Notes: generated by a model from the sequence alone, not told the origin. Positions 37,946-52,265 are shown, numbered from the stretch's first letter. The stretch: DNA of 64,000 nt from Phoebastria nigripes (GCA_035582835.1 JAYKAV010000966.1:358520-422519); one strand, 5' to 3'. Translations and numbers: made by a program.

Positions 37946-40900
37946 CCTCACAGATATTCCAAGAAAACCTTAGAAACAAGCTGGATAGTTAAAAATGTTC
38001 AAGGAAAACTGGCTGCAACAACCCCGTAGGTTCTGGCTCATAATCAGGAAAGGAGCGTCCAGAGGGGCTGTAGAGGAGCACTGTCAATTTGGGGAGGAAA
38101 CATTTCCTTCGCTGAACAGGCATTGACATAAGAGCAATATCAGCAGTAGTTCAGCAGAGCCTTCCTTCCCATTCCCGAGCAAAAGCTTATCCAGATAAAC
38201 CCCAAGCTACCACTGGTATTAATGTAAAGACAATTTAAAAATATATATATTTATGATGGTCTTATTAAATAAGGTAAGGTTAAAGTTAACTCAGTACCTC
38301 ACAGAATGACTTGTGGCACTGAGGTTTACAAAAGTCAATGCCGTTAGATTTACAACTGAAAATCTTGCTAAAAAGATAATCAGGTTTATTTGCCAAGACC
38401 TATTTTCCATCCCTCCATGTGGGCTGGCGTTCCTGATACTTTCATTCTACATTAATACCATTTTATATCAGCTGTTGCATTATTTTGTCCCTGGCAGGGA
38501 CTGGTTGCCAGAATTGCCTTTTTTTTCCCCCCTTTTCAAAATATTGGCTTATTCTAGTTCTCGGACTTCCCTGGCAGTGTAAAGCACTGCTTAGCAGGAG
38601 GGATAAGGCAGACACAGAGTCTCGGGGTAATGCTGACAACAGGAAATAAACATCAATTTTACAATCTACACAATATTAGCAACCCCATTGCCGTCTAGGT
38701 ATTGCGGTAAGACACAGGGTGTGGGAGATCCCAGCTGGGAGTCTGAGTGCCCAGACTGCTCCTGTGCTCACATCTGCAGCTTTGCCTAGCAAGTACAGCA
38801 CCGATCTGCTAGTCTGTGTTGGGGATACCTCACCCAGCCTCGCTTCTCTTTTTCTGCTCCTCTTCCTAGCAGGATCTCAAGCCAACAAACAACCAGCTCT
38901 CTAGGGCTTAAGCCTTTTTACTCAGTTTTCTAATTCCAATTACATTGAATGTTAACACACGGTATAAATAGGTGAAAAGGGCTGTTGCTATTTAAGTCCT
39001 GTATATTAATCTCCTGTGGGAGATTAATAATAATAATGATAAGGGAGCATGATAAACACCTACATAACTACATGTGCAAAATGTAACTGAAAATTAAGTG
39101 TTAACTGTATGCATGTACCTGATCCTTTGCTTTGCAAACATGCAATAATTGGGAAGTATCTGCAGATGTGCTGATAGTGCTACTCAGGTATGTTCTGTCT
39201 GTCTTACTGAAAGAAAGGTTTTAATGAAATAAATGTCAAGATGATTTCTTGGATGACTGCTTACACTAGAATTTGATCTCTTGTTTATACTTGCTTAATA
39301 TCCATAAATTATGGCATATGTTTCAGAAGCATGTAATTACACTTGTCATTCTGGGTGTTAGATTTGTAAGTACTGCAGACGAACTGTGCAGTGATAGATG
39401 GCCAGTTCAGACATCACTTACGGCACGTTAAATCATTTTCCAAAAAACACATGTAGCACTGTAAAATGATCAAAGTTACATGGAAGTAATGTTACTTTTG
39501 GTTTTACAAGTTCTTACCAGCAGCAGAATTTTACTAACTTTGCCTTTCTACTGCTGCCTACTTGATAATCCTTTGCTTAAAAATACATTAAATGCTGTTA
39601 AGCTTTTCTAGGACAAGTCTGTATCTGCATTTTGCAATTTGCAGTGTTACTATCAAGATTTGTTTACTTGCTTGTTAGAGAGAATTTTAAAGTCACTCGT
39701 ATGATCATCAGCCATATCAAAGTGATACACTGGCCCGTGTGATGAAAAGACCAAAGTATTCCTTTCACTTTTTTCTAAGGTAGCAATAAATGTTTCTTAA
39801 TTTACACCATTCTGGAATGCTTTCCAGCAGTAACCAAAAGAAGAGGAAACTTTCATGTACCATTTTGCACTAAAATTCCATGAGTCACTTAATGCCTTTA
39901 AACCAGCTTCAGACATTCTCATTGCTATGGATGGAAATTGAGCCTATGCCCACAAGAGAACACTTGGCCCACGATACTGAGATCTCCCTCCTGCAAAGCC
40001 AATGTTCAGCTGCCGCAGGCTTTCCTGGCACAAAGGACAACCTGCCACTGTAGGCAGGGTGGATGGTTTTTAACTTGTTGGCTTAGGGTAGGCTTCTCCA
40101 GCATATCAAAGAACACACATGGCTGTTTTTGTAAACCAAAACAAAGTCCTTATTTGATACATTGCCAGATAAAGTTTGATGCTAATAGTAGCATATGCAC
40201 AAGCTGGTTTGAGGCATAGGACAACTCTACTTCTCCAAAAGTATAGCCACTTTCATCTAGTGGTATTGCATTTCTCATGTCCTCAGGCGCCCCGGTGCAC
40301 TGCCCAGGGGTGGCAGCTGGGGCTGCGGAGCACTGCCTGCTTGCAGGTCTCGGGCTCCTGCCATCATTTTCTGTTCTCCTTGGCATGTGGTACAGTGCAG
40401 GGAGTGCAGAATTCAGCTCTTACGAAGGGGAATAAATATGTATTTCTTAACATCTTTTTTGCCCTTAATCTTTTCAGCAGAAGCTGTTAGTAAAACCAGT
40501 GAGATTGACATCTAACTCCATAACTCAATTTTTTTCAGTCAGCGGATCTGAAAAGTATCCCAATTAAAGTCATAACCACTGTATTCTTTCATTATCATTT
40601 GCAGAAAATGTTGGTTGTATGCTGCCCTTGCCTCCTCCAGTCCTCCCCACATCCTGAGCCTTCAGTTAAGAAATGCCACAGACTTAACTCTTTAGAGAGA
40701 CTTGTACATTAGATTTGAAAAAAAAAAAAAGCTTCGGTCATAGTCCAATTATTTTATTTTATTTGTCCATTTGACGTTATTTTTATGGTTCATTTTCTGT
40801 GTGTTTTAATGTTTTAATGGTCTTTAGTGTATTATAGGGAGCACTGCTGCAAATAGGAGCTGTAAAGTAAAATACAACATTATTTATTATTATGATATCA

Positions 40901-41721
40901 GTCTGCCTAAATAACCATAGTATCCACAATATTCACAATAGCCTGAAGAAAGAAAGAATGACAAATATCTTATACACAGCACTGTCAATAGCTGCTGTGG
41001 GAGTGTCCTCCAATTTTCTATATTCAAAACAAAAATTTCTACAGTCCTTCTGTAAAACCCTATGTGTAAAAATAAATCAAAAGTAATTACAAGCCTGTAT
41101 GTCAAGGACAGAAACCATCTATATTTTATGAGAGTATGTAAATAAGACAGTTCATGGCAAGAGTTTGCACTGCAGAGATATCAGCCCTAGATACTGAAAG
41201 ACCTGCTTGGCATTTAGACAGTTCAGAAGTGAGATGGTCAGTACTGTATAGCAGTAGGTGGTTAGAAATTCCTAGTCTTTGGAAGTCACTAGGTCTTCGT
41301 CCACGATTGATGAACAGACATAGGCACTTCCAGAAGTCCACTTGCACTTCAGACTCATGGGGGATGATTCGACCATTGATATGAATACAAGGGTCTGTCC
41401 TTGAGGTCTATGTTAAAACTAGGCAGCTGAAGATGGGAGTGAGACGAATCTTGTGTTACTGTTCTGGCCAAGACTTTCAGACTTCATCTTAAAGATAAAA
41501 GCTTGGAAATCCATGGCTAAAGCATCTAAATGAATGTTTCATTATTCAAATGTGCTTTACTGTTAGGTCTCCCCATGGCATTCAGCGGACTTCTTTAAAG
41601 GTTTTCCGTTGGTTCTGGTCTCTGTCACCACGTATCTGTCATTTTTTGGTAATTTATCCTCTCAATGCACAAGTATGTTCCAAAAGGAAAAATGAGGCTG
41701 TAGTAGATGCCTGTATAATAC

Positions 41722-41790
41722 TTAATAGTCTGGTGGTTAGAGTACTCAGCTGGGACCAACTAACCATTGAGTTATAGGGTTTTTGGACAT
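41722..41790 (+). repeat. Possible MIR-like SINE fragment (tRNA-derived head)
   Basis: The text AGTCTGGTGGTTAGAGTACT, followed by CAGCTGGGAC, resembles the tRNA-derived 5' part of MIR-family SINEs (box A region). The following part is diverged and no tail is visible. The fragment is short and old. Confidence 0.4.
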
Positions 41791-43689
41791 GAAAGTCTCT
41801 CCCGCTGAAGCTGTTCATGTTTTCATAAACAATTAAGCTTCCATTGGACCCGCCTGAGAGTAATTCACTGCATAGTCCAGTATTCAGCAAGGAACAGGGA
41901 TAGGTAAGTTCAAATCATTGCTCTAATGAATATTTAATGAATTTTAGCGTAGATGAAATAAAATGTTCCCATTGTGAAAGCTTATCAGCAGTGAATAGAC
42001 AGCATCTGGCAACGGCAGTGTTAACTTGCGTACACCTGTTCAGAGGGAGAAGAACGGGAAGGAGTTTTCAGAGAGCAGATGCACAATTGCAGGCCTGTTT
42101 TGACAAAGAATGCTGAGATTAGAGCTCTCCAGGGAAAGTCCTGCACACAGGAGACTGGTGGGATAAGACCTGTTCTGGCAGAAAGAAAAGTCACGGGGTG
42201 GAAGTTCAGGGAAGCTAAATTATACAGTGTCCCGGCATCCCCGCTTCTGCAGGGGCTCTCACCCTCTGTGACCAGAACTCTTAATTTTACTATAAAGCAG
42301 TTTTGTCTGTTGTTGTGGGGACTGGAGTTGAGCTGTCTCATCTCCTAAACTATATTTGATTCCCTGCTCTGAATCAAAAAGGAAGAATTTGCCCAAGAGC
42401 CTTGTGTCAGTGATGAGTAAAAACACTGTGATAAGAATAGGGTCACCACCACTTAATGAATGGTACCCAAGATGATTGGCATTTCAAACCTATCACTTTT
42501 TTTTAAATTATAAAATCTCCAAAATAGAAATAAAATGTTTTGTTTCATGTGGAATATAAGTTAGCATTTAACACAAAACAAAACATTTTGGAGAGCTTTC
42601 CTCAACAAAATAAAACAAAAAAACCCAACCAAATAAAGAAGCCACCAAATCCCAATTCAACATGATCATTTTGGTTCAGATTAAAATGAATGTTTACTTT
42701 CAGTTCAGCTGTCAAACTGACTAATTATTTGCACAGCCTTGCTCACAATATTGCATTCATGCTTTGGGTATATAAAAACAACTGAAAAAGAGAAAAATTT
42801 AAAATAGGAAGCACCTTTTCTAAAAGGTGTGGAAGGCTCTCTTAGCTCTTGATCCACTCCTGGTAAATAGATGAGGCAGTCATCGTCACACAGCTGCCAG
42901 AAGTTGCACTATTCATAGGGATTTTTACTCAAGCTAGAGATAAGCAAACAAACTTCTAATGAAATCAGCATGAAAAATGAAACAAAAAAAAATGGTTCCT
43001 GAGACACCAAGAAATAAACTGGAAAAATTGTCAGCTAGCAAGTCTTTTACAAAACTGATTTGACTGTCACTCTTCTCAAGCATTTAAGAACAAAAAAATA
43101 CACTCAGCTAGATAGAACATACATTTACACACACCTGTCTTAATTTTCTTTTATCCTACACTACTTAATTTCATGCTTTGTCGTAACAGTGGCAGACATT
43201 CATTTTTCCCAATCACTCTAATATAGATTGCAAATATGAGTTTTAACAATTTTAATTTTACTGGGCAATAATCCAAATATTTTTTTCCTGACTCTGGGGC
43301 TCTCTTTGACTGTCATAGTTTCCTAAGGGGGATGTACAGCCTCTGACTGTAGGTCAGCAGGTTTCACCACTTGCTCCAGAGGCTGATGACTTGCATATTT
43401 AAATCATACAGTGAGTTGGATAATCCCCTTTCATAGCAAAACCCAGGGGACAGAACTATGTAAGAGGATACAAGGAATCCCTCATTAAGAACTAGCTATC
43501 TGAGGTACTTATATGTCCCCACCCCTCACTCTTATATCTGATTATTGAGGAGCCTTTATATTCACAAATCCCTTCGGGCACAAAAGTGCTATAACCAGGG
43601 AAGCAGGGGTGGGGGACCCTGGATTTCAGTCCCTCAGAGTCACTTGGGCACCAAGCTCCACGGGCATCAGCCATCAGGCCGAGGATTCG

Positions 43690-43765
43690 GTTCTGAGTGA
43701 CTTGTCCAAGGTCACAGAGAAAATCTGTGGTGAAGCAAGACAAAGGATGTAAGGCTTCAACGGGC
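43690..43765 (-). repeat. Possible MIR-like SINE core fragment
   Basis: The plus strand reads GTGACTTGTCCAAGGTCACA followed by a diverged stretch. Its reverse complement resembles the conserved MIR core (TGTGACCTTGGGCAAGT). Similarity outside this core is weak. Old copies of this family are known in amniotes. Confidence 0.5.
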
Positions 43766-46700
43766 ACTACCACACAGCAAGGGCAGTCTGTCACACTCAG
43801 ACAAAGCTTTGCAGCTTGCCATTGAGCTGAGTGATTATTTGACCCATCCCCAAAAATGCCCTGCATTTTCATCAGCTTTTTACATCTTTACTCTCATTCT
43901 CTCCTCCATGCCAGAATCAAACGTTATTTGATGTGTATGCAAAAATGCAATAAAATAAGTATAACTTGAATGGTGAATCTTCATTCCTGAAGCACAAGTC
44001 CTTTGCTATTCAGCCTAAAAATAGAAATAAGGAGAGAAAAAAAAGAAAAAAAACAAGCTTTGAAACTTGGCAGGAACAGCAGGAAATCATACCTTGAGTC
44101 ACAGGGCACTCTCAGCATCTGTTCCAACTGCAAGCTTTTCACGCTCTCATATACAGCAAAGCTACCCTCCCTTCATATTCCAGTCCCCAAGACTAGCCCT
44201 ACAGATATTATTCTTTCTCTGCAGTACATCTTGTCTCAAATACCTTACATATCCAGTCTTCCAAAATGCTGTTCAGTTGGTACTAGAGATGTGAACTAGC
44301 TCACAGATTATGAGGTTTTGCTGTTTAGAAGATACTTGCAAAACAGTTCCCAGTGGGCTGAAACAACAGCTCCGACTGCATTTAGGTTTTGCAAGTGGAA
44401 TTGTTTGTAACACGCACAAAAAGAGAAATGCTGGTTAATAGGATAAATGTTTACACTTAAATTTTCAAAGGGCATCATCAAATCCTGTCCAACAAAGAAG
44501 ACATAAACACATTTTTTTTTCTCTCATGTTTCATGCTTTCTAATAGCTTTTACTTTCATTACAAACACTTCAGTTCTGCCTGAACTGAGCACAAAGAGAA
44601 TCAGCCCTTTAATCCTCAGGACAATACATATTTTCTTCACACTTTAGAAAGTAAATATAGCAGCTGGAAACTTTTAAATCCTGTGCTTTGTTATGCAAAG
44701 GATCACAAACAGAACCATCAAAGTTCGGAATGGAAAACACTGGCTGCTTTACCTAGATTATTTTCCCACTGATACAGAACTGTATATTTTTATACTTCTA
44801 TCCAATCTAATTCTCAGAAAGCTAGGAAGTAGGAAATTTGGCATTTCTCCTATCCCACACAACTGGATTAACCTTTAGACAATGTACAACAGGGTACTTC
44901 TTAGCAATATTTTTTTCTAATAGTCAACCTATATTTTGCCTCCTGAAAAAATATCCTAGCTATACATGTCTATGCTCTACTAACTCCTCTTTATCAGTAG
45001 AATTCGGGGTGTTACATTTGTAGTTAGTCCATATTATAAAAGCCACTCTGGAGAGACATGCCTGTGGAGATCAGAGTGCCAGCTCCCCCAAGATCAGTGC
45101 TGTCCCACAGAAACAAGCCATCTCTCTTCCAGTTGAACATATCCATATCTCTTTGCAGACTGAGACCAAAACAGCATCACCATGATCATATCTGAAAATG
45201 TCATGAAGCAATAATTGAGGACCCACATCTGCTTTTGCTGCACACTTGTTGAACTCCCGTACTGGAATAGAAAGCCTACTGACAGTAATACCAAAGGGAT
45301 GCAATATTGCATGGACGCAGGAGATTATTTGCCTCTGGATAAACCTAGTTTTACAGTGGTATAATTCACTGGCTTCCCTGGAATACATTGCTTTCCCAGG
45401 GGTTCTTCCTCATTTAAACAAGACTAAAAGCGACACAAAAATCAGACTTCGTTTCCCTTTTGAGTAAGCAGAATTCAACAAGCAGGACCTATCCAGCTGG
45501 CTACAGAAGAATGTAGTCACTTATGCTACTTATCTTCTGCTCCTCAACTCGGCAGAACCCAGATATCTGAATCAGAAAACAAGACTTGCCCCTGCAGCAA
45601 GCATTCTACAGACTTGGGATTCCCAGGCCTTTGCATTTTCATCCAGTGTATGATACCAGCCCGTTTGCCTCTTTCTGCAGGACATGTTTTTGTTTGGTCC
45701 CGGACACCATAGCGATAAGCATAGTCTGAATCCCCAGGATTTTTTGTGCTGCTCCTAATGATAAATGAGTTCCTTGTCTCAGATTACCAAGATACATTCT
45801 CTTCTCCCACAGCACTCTCTTGAAAGGTTGTTTGGACTATGTAGTCCACAACCAATTAACTTGTGGTAATATAATAACGTAGCAAATATACATGTGCAAA
45901 AGCACACATACAGCCATTATATATTCCCTCCTTTCTATTATTAGTCAGTATGTATTGTCTTCTATGGCAGTGCATTTCAACATTTTAGCCCGTGCTCTAC
46001 TTCACTTAATAATCCTTTCACATATCATCCAAATAGGCAAGTCTTGAGACCTCCTGTGACTTCACCTGTGTTCATATGGCACACCTTCTAGACTGGTGAG
46101 TCCTTGTCTAGGTGACACCCCTCAAGGAAGTCAGCTCTTCTGGAAGGGGACTTTCTCTGTTTCAGCACTATTGATGAAACCAAAGCATACTCATGGCACA
46201 AAAAGAAGAAATAAGAACAGCAAGAAAGCCAGCCCTTTCTTCAGCTCTTTTCTTGGGCTTTGTTTTGGAAGCGTCAGGCCAAGAGAACTATTGCAGGATC
46301 CTGTTTGAAATGTTTCTCTGAAGAATAGCCTAAGAATAACTGTGGTGATAACTTTTCACTAAGACCTTAACATTTCAAAGGACTTTACAAGCAAAAAACA
46401 AAGAAAATTTATCTGAATAAGAGTAACAATCACCGTGGGGGATCAGTGCTACCATAATGCAGTGAAGTTGCTTGACAAAATTTTACCCAGCCTGGAAGAA
46501 GATTGTAATGGCATTTTAAATGTGACAGAGCCACTATCAAAGTAAAAAGCTAATGGAAGTTGTTAGGAGCTTTTTGTGGAATGATACCCAAAATGGGCTA
46601 TCACCCTTTTGCTACTTTTAAGTTTATAGAAGAGCCATGTGCATAAATGTACCAGTGAAGAAGGAATAAAGATCCTGATTCTGCCTCTACAAATACTGCT

Positions 46701-48554
46701 GCTACACAACTAAATGCTGGAGGCACACTCTATGAAAGAACATAAGCCAAAACTCGAAATATGAATTATTCCAGCTCAGAGAAATCACTTTTGCTCCTGT
46801 TACACAATCTCAAGCTATAAAAGAAATACAATAGGAAGAGAGCTCTCACAATACCATGGCATATCTCAGCATTGCTATCAGAAATAATTTATTTCAGAGA
46901 AGAGTTAGAGCCAGATATCTATCTGAAGTGCCAGACAAGAAAACCTACAGTGAGGTAAAAAGGAGAGACCCTTGCCCCTTGAGGGCTCAATCTCTCAACA
47001 AGCATTTCCTTTCTTTCCTGTTATCCCCATAGATAGGTCTCACTCATAAGTTGCCCAAACTCCAGCTCTTCCTCCTGCTGACCCACTCGTCCTCACAACC
47101 TACAGAAACTGAGACCCAGTCAGAGCCTTGCTTATTCAGCATGTCTGAAAAAAAATTTTTTTTGAGACTATGGAATGAAATACTTACTTGAAAAATATGG
47201 GGAACAGTGGTCAAAAAGTAGCTTTTCTTAAGACAACAAGAGAGAGGAATAGAGCAGGGGGGAAATGGAAGAGAAAAAGAGATGAATAAGATTCCTCCCA
47301 CAGGAAAGTGAGGAAAGAATTAAGAAACTGGCACCACCCTTGCAGGTGTTTAAAATCTTCTTATAAATGTATACAGAGCTACCTATGACTTGCATGCAAG
47401 GCTTCCAAAACCTTCCAGTGAGAAGAGGTTCTGTCTGGTGAAAGTGCAAGCATGGATCAACCCATCATCTTTTTGTAAAGGTGAAAGATGCATCCACGCT
47501 CATAGACCTGATCCAGTCCCCCTCTGAAAGAATTTTACTCTCTCTATTGAGGACACGGGCAGCCAAGGGCAAACAGCTTCCTAATTTAAGGCCTTACTTA
47601 AATGCTTAATTGTCCTATCAGAAGGATAGGGGACATAATATCTTGCTTTTCTGATCTGGGAGCATGTGTAGATCCCAGCCCAGAGGAGCATTTTGCTCTT
47701 GGCTATTTAATTAGTTCATGTGGAATTAGTGTCCTTCAGTAAGACTTTTGTTTGGATTACTATTTTTCTCTGATAAATGCTAGAAAACACAAAGCTATAC
47801 ATTTAAGCACTCTAAACCAGTTTAATCCTAAAAGCACAATGATGTGCTTTAGGGAAAATAATGAGGATGGAAATACACAAACCCACAAAATCTACCAGTT
47901 GGCTGTAACACACAATAGTGCCTGGTTTCTGATGACAGTCAGAATGCAGGACTATTCATATTGCACAGCTGTCACTGTACTGAAACAATTATCCATGAGG
48001 GGAAAAAAAAGTCTTAATTTAGTTCTCATCGTGGCTAATAAAACTAACATTGCTGTACTAAAACACCAAAACAGCATCAATGATCCTTGCAGTGTCTTGG
48101 CTTCCCTTCAGTGTGACNTAGGAGCAGAGGAGCTCTGTCCTGAGAAATCAGCAGTGACGTTTACGCTGCTAAATCACATCATTTCAGAGCGCATCCCTCA
48201 GCACCAGCCCAGCTGCCTCCACCGCTAGACTGTCAGGACGGTCCACAGCTCAGCCGCGACCTGTGCCAGCCAAGTATCCCAATTTCCAGACAGGCTTCAG
48301 AAGTCAGCATGGGTCAGGAATCATTCCCTCCCAGTAATTTGCATGCAGCCCCATGATTTGGGGGAATAAAGGAGGTTATGATACAGATGTGGATTGTCTG
48401 TGCCAGTGGGCCTCGGTGCCGCAGAACTATGCCTAGTACATTTTGTTTACTAGCAGAGAAGTAAAAAGTGCCTCCTATTAACACAAGATCTTTAAAAAAG
48501 CCCACTGCAGAGTTTGTGTTTCTGTGCATAAGTGAGCTCTTGTTGAACTGCTAG

Positions 48555-48628
48555 ACTCCTCTCAGCCTTTTGGTCTTCTCATTTGTGAAATTATGACTGA
48601 TACCTATATTAATATAGGTACTATTTAC
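48555..48628 (+). repeat. Weak MIR-like 3' core fragment overlapping a palindrome
   Basis: CTCAGCCTTTTGGTCTTCTC, then ATTTGTGAAATTATGA, then TACC has the layout of the MIR segment 'CTCAGTTTCCTCATCTGTAAAATGG...TACC'. The match is loose and could be chance. Confidence 0.22.
48601..48620. other. Perfect 20-bp palindrome
   Basis: TACCTATATTAATATAGGTA equals its own reverse complement over all 20 bases. Symmetry stops at both flanks. Confidence 0.95.
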
Positions 48629-48773
48629 AAAGAACTCACATACAAACAACCCTGTGTCTCTGTCACATATAAACAACCCTAATACAGTAGTAGGAATTCA
48701 GCAAAACTTCAGCCATGAAAGGGTGAAATAATTCTCTCCACATATGCAGTTTCCTTCATGTGAGGGAAAGATG

Positions 48774-48789
48774 TATATATATATATATA
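48774..48789. repeat. (TA)8 microsatellite
   Basis: A pure alternating TA run of 16 bases. Confidence 0.9.
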
Positions 48790-49606
48790 CAGTCCCAACT
48801 GCCCTCGGGGAAATAGAAAGAAAATCAGACCGTTGGTCTTTAACAGCTACACTCTCTTTGTAAGGTGCTTACATACTGTGGTTACGGAATGACATAAAAA
48901 CCTCAACATTTTAGACAGCTTCAGCTTGCCTACAAAAACAGGGGAGACATCTCAAACCATTTAACAAACGTTAATCAAGCTTCAGATCGTTCCTGTGAAA
49001 TGGTTAAACACAAGCAAATCAAAATGACAAAAGAGAAGCACAAAAAGGTCAAGAGATGCTTCTCAAGCCTTGTAGCAAACCAATGACGAACATGGAAAAT
49101 AATACAGAAAACCAGATTGCCCCTTTGCTCTAACCACTAGTTATAGCTCCATCCAGGAATGGGAGAAGACTAAAAATATTAAATCTTTAGAGGAATATTT
49201 AAGGAACTAATATATTGTAAAATACTAAATGAATGCATCAAGTTGCTTTTGTACTCCCTTGCCTCAAGCAGCTTAGCGCAAATAAAATTTGATTCTAATC
49301 AGTCCTAGCAGTTTTCACAGAATCTGAAAACCTATTATTTCCTCTGGCTGCAACTAAAAAATTTCCCAACTGTTTCATTATTGATACGTGCAAAGTATCT
49401 GTTGTACCTATAATTTTATTTTGGTGTTGACCTGGCGTTTGCCTCCCTTGGCCATAACACATTTAACCTGGTACTGACAGAAGAATCATGGCTGAATTAA
49501 AAGGGGTTTTTCCATAATCAAGTATCTACTACCATGGAAATATAAAGAGATATGAATATTATATCTATGAAATAGATGCAGAATTATGAGGAAAGAGGAA
49601 AAAAAG

Positions 49607-49629
49607 AAAAAAAAAAAAAAAAAAAAAAA
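49607..49629. repeat. Poly(A) tract, 23 A
   Basis: A run of 23 A, preceded by a purine-rich GAGGAAAAAAAG lead. Confidence 0.9.
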
Positions 49630-50944
49630 CAGAAAAAATTGAATGATTACAATGGTATTTTCCAGCCAATAACAAGACAAGATGCTCAGGCACTAAACAG
49701 ATATGTGCTTGCAATAAGCTACAAAAAACACTGTAAAATTAAATGGGATGCATTGGCAATGGGTTCTTTTTATAATTAAAAATGATTCAGAAAGTGAAAA
49801 TATTATCTAGAACAAAAGTAAAACAAATCTGTTCATCTTAAGAGCTGATTTCAAAATGTTTCAGTCGTCTTCTCCCTACTAACAATTTTTCTTCACAGTT
49901 CACACAAGATTTTCCACATATGTTTTAACCACCAAAAAAAAAATCATCCTATTTCAAATTTCAAATGCTACGCAGCAGAAAATGTTATTGATATATGTAG
50001 CGTGACACAGTGAACAGAAAATTGATATATTTTAATCGATGCAGCACATTTTTTATTAATGAATGCCAATATGTTGGGTAAAATTCTTGAGCCTGTTCTT
50101 CACTTCTTATAAAGTACACGGTAAAGCTCTTCCATTTTGGAAAGGCCCTGCAGTCAGACATGGAACAGACTGACTCCTGCATCCCCCTAGAGCCTCTGAA
50201 GTCAGTAATGTTCATGAGGTGCAAAAATTTCCGTGGATATAGAGTCAGGATCAGGATCTGTGTATGGTTCAGGTTGCCTCACAAAAGTATGTATGTGCTC
50301 TCTGAAATTATGTGGTAAAATGTTATTACATTTTATTTACATCATATTCCCTTCAATCATGAGATGCACTCTATTGCCACAATTAAATACATAGCCCTGT
50401 ATTTATGAAGTTCAGCGAGGTTAGCTTCTGTAAACGGTAATTCCCTCATTTCTGGGAGGCCTGTCTGCTCTTTTGTGCAGGTCTGGAACACAAGGCAGCA
50501 AGAGTGCCGAACGGCAGCCAAATGTAAAAAGACCTGCACCTGAGCCTAAAAAAAGCATTATCCAGGTACAGCCCTAGCTGTGCAAGGCTACCAGCCAAAG
50601 ATATACACTAAAACCCAAAATGAGGCAAGGAAACAACCAAAGCAAATAAACAAAATGCTGAGGGAAATAATATATTCACTTCTAGATTTACTGAAAGAAA
50701 CTATCCCTTGCATTTTGGATGGTTGCACATAAAGTTGAAAGAGTAACTCCATAATGTCATTTGTACTTGTACTTCTGAAGAGGTAAATATGTATGAAATG
50801 TATAAGGCAAATGTGCATGAAGTGAATATTAGTCCCTCCAGACAGCAGCTATTAAAGTGGATTACAGTGGTGCAGCAAGAAGGGAATTTGACCAAAAAGA
50901 GGAAATAAGTCATTCAGTCTTGGGAAAAGAGGAGAAAACAGAAG

Positions 50945-50986
50945 TCAAGGCAAGGCAAAAGGCAAGGCAAAGCAAGGCAAGGAAAG
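50945..50986. repeat. (GGCAA)n pentanucleotide microsatellite, imperfect
   Basis: Repeated AGGCA/GGCAA units, interrupted by AAA and AG. The purine-rich strand is the plus strand. Confidence 0.85.
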
Positions 50987-51613
50987 GAATAAAACTGTTG
51001 AGGAATATTTTGGCTTTATACGCATGTACATAAATATATACATAAAAGCTTAAGATCACAATTCACCAAGCATACTGTCCACCCATCTCAATTCACATGC
51101 AAACCATCATCCCTAGGCTGCTCCTAGTGTGACATTGGCTAGAAGATGTGTGAAGGCGACAGATGGAGTGTACCAAGGAGTTCAGAAATAGTGTGAGGTT
51201 TTTAGATGGGAGGACACTAGCATAAACAAATGTCTCTCTTTTTCCAGCAGATTTTAACCATTGACATGAGTTATTCAGACATTAAATAAGTAGAAGCTTT
51301 GAATACAGGGACATAACACATGAAGTGAGCTAAGTTACAGAGTCTCTTGTTTCCTCCAGGCCAAATTTTGAGGGACCGGGAACAGCCCAGATGCTTATGA
51401 GCGTCATACAAAGCAGCTAAAGGATACCACCTGGCCATGCCTGAGCATCCTACAGGAAGCCAAAATTTCAGTGAGACAAAGCCAAGGAAGGGTGTAAAAG
51501 TAAGATTTTGACTGATCAAGTCAATAGAAAGGCTGCCTTTGTGCTAGTGAGAGCTGGCCAACTGAGACAGCCAGCCCCTCAATAGATCCTACCAGCCAAA
51601 CAGAAACCAACTT

Positions 51614-51890
51614 AGAATCATAGAATCATAGAATAGTTTGGGTTGGAAGGGACCTTTAAAGGTCACCTAGTCCAACCCCCCTGCCATAGGCAGGGACAAT
51701 CTTGAACTAGATCAGGTTGCTCAGAGCCTCGTCCAACCTGACGTTGAATGTTTCCAGGGATGGGGCATCTACCACCCCTCTGGGCAACCTGTTCCAGTGT
51801 TTCACCACCCTCAGCATAAAAAATTTCTTCCTTATATCTAGTCTAAACTTGGCAGCAGGATTTCCAGACTGAAAAAATCTGAACACCAAA
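51614..51890 (-). mobile_element. 5'-truncated CR1 insertion (end of ORF2 plus 3' UTR and tail)
   Basis: On the minus strand the piece 51707-51889 encodes the CR1 ORF2 C terminus, KFRLDIRKKFF followed by VVKHWNRLPRGVVDAPSLE, ending in a stop. The CR1 3' UTR follows, with GGTTGGAAGGGACC-type text read on the plus strand, and then three near-copies of AGAATCAT at 51614-51635. The reading frame is intact over its last 60 codons, so this copy is younger than the one at 11-13 kb. No target-site duplication was identified, as is typical of CR1. Confidence 0.92.
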
Positions 51891-52265
51891 CAACGTCACT
51901 TTGCGTTACCCAGAGGAAAGAGCAGCTCCTTGTGCACCAGAAGAAAGGAAAGAGGCTGGCCCATGGCTGTCTGCCCTATTTCTACAGTCACTGCCATGGG
52001 AAATGCTAAAAAATTGTCAAGGCTCTGAATGCACCAACGGGCTCTGTAACACTCTCCCTTCCCCAGCCCTGGATTTGGCTCCATGTGTTCAAGGTCATCT
52101 CCAATATGGCGCAGATATGTGACCCTGGATAAGCCCAGGAAAACAGCTAAGTTGTGAGGAAAAGCAATGAGAAGCCTAATCAGGACCTCTGTCCACCTTC
52201 TTTGCTCGGAAGCTGCATTTCAGCTCTGGCCCTTGCCCTTGGCTCCTGCTTGAGATATGCTGCTA

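Larger units (their letters stand above)
37946..51613. other. Intronic stretch without genes
   Basis: It contains an A13 run at 40718-40730, MIR-like fragments at 41722, 43690 and possibly 48555, a small GC-rich spot at about 40285-40380, the (TA)8 run, the palindrome at 48601, poly(A) at 49607 and the GGCAA microsatellite. The 158-codon plus-strand frame at 47752-48228 spans an ambiguous base and is not recognisable. Confidence 0.6.
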
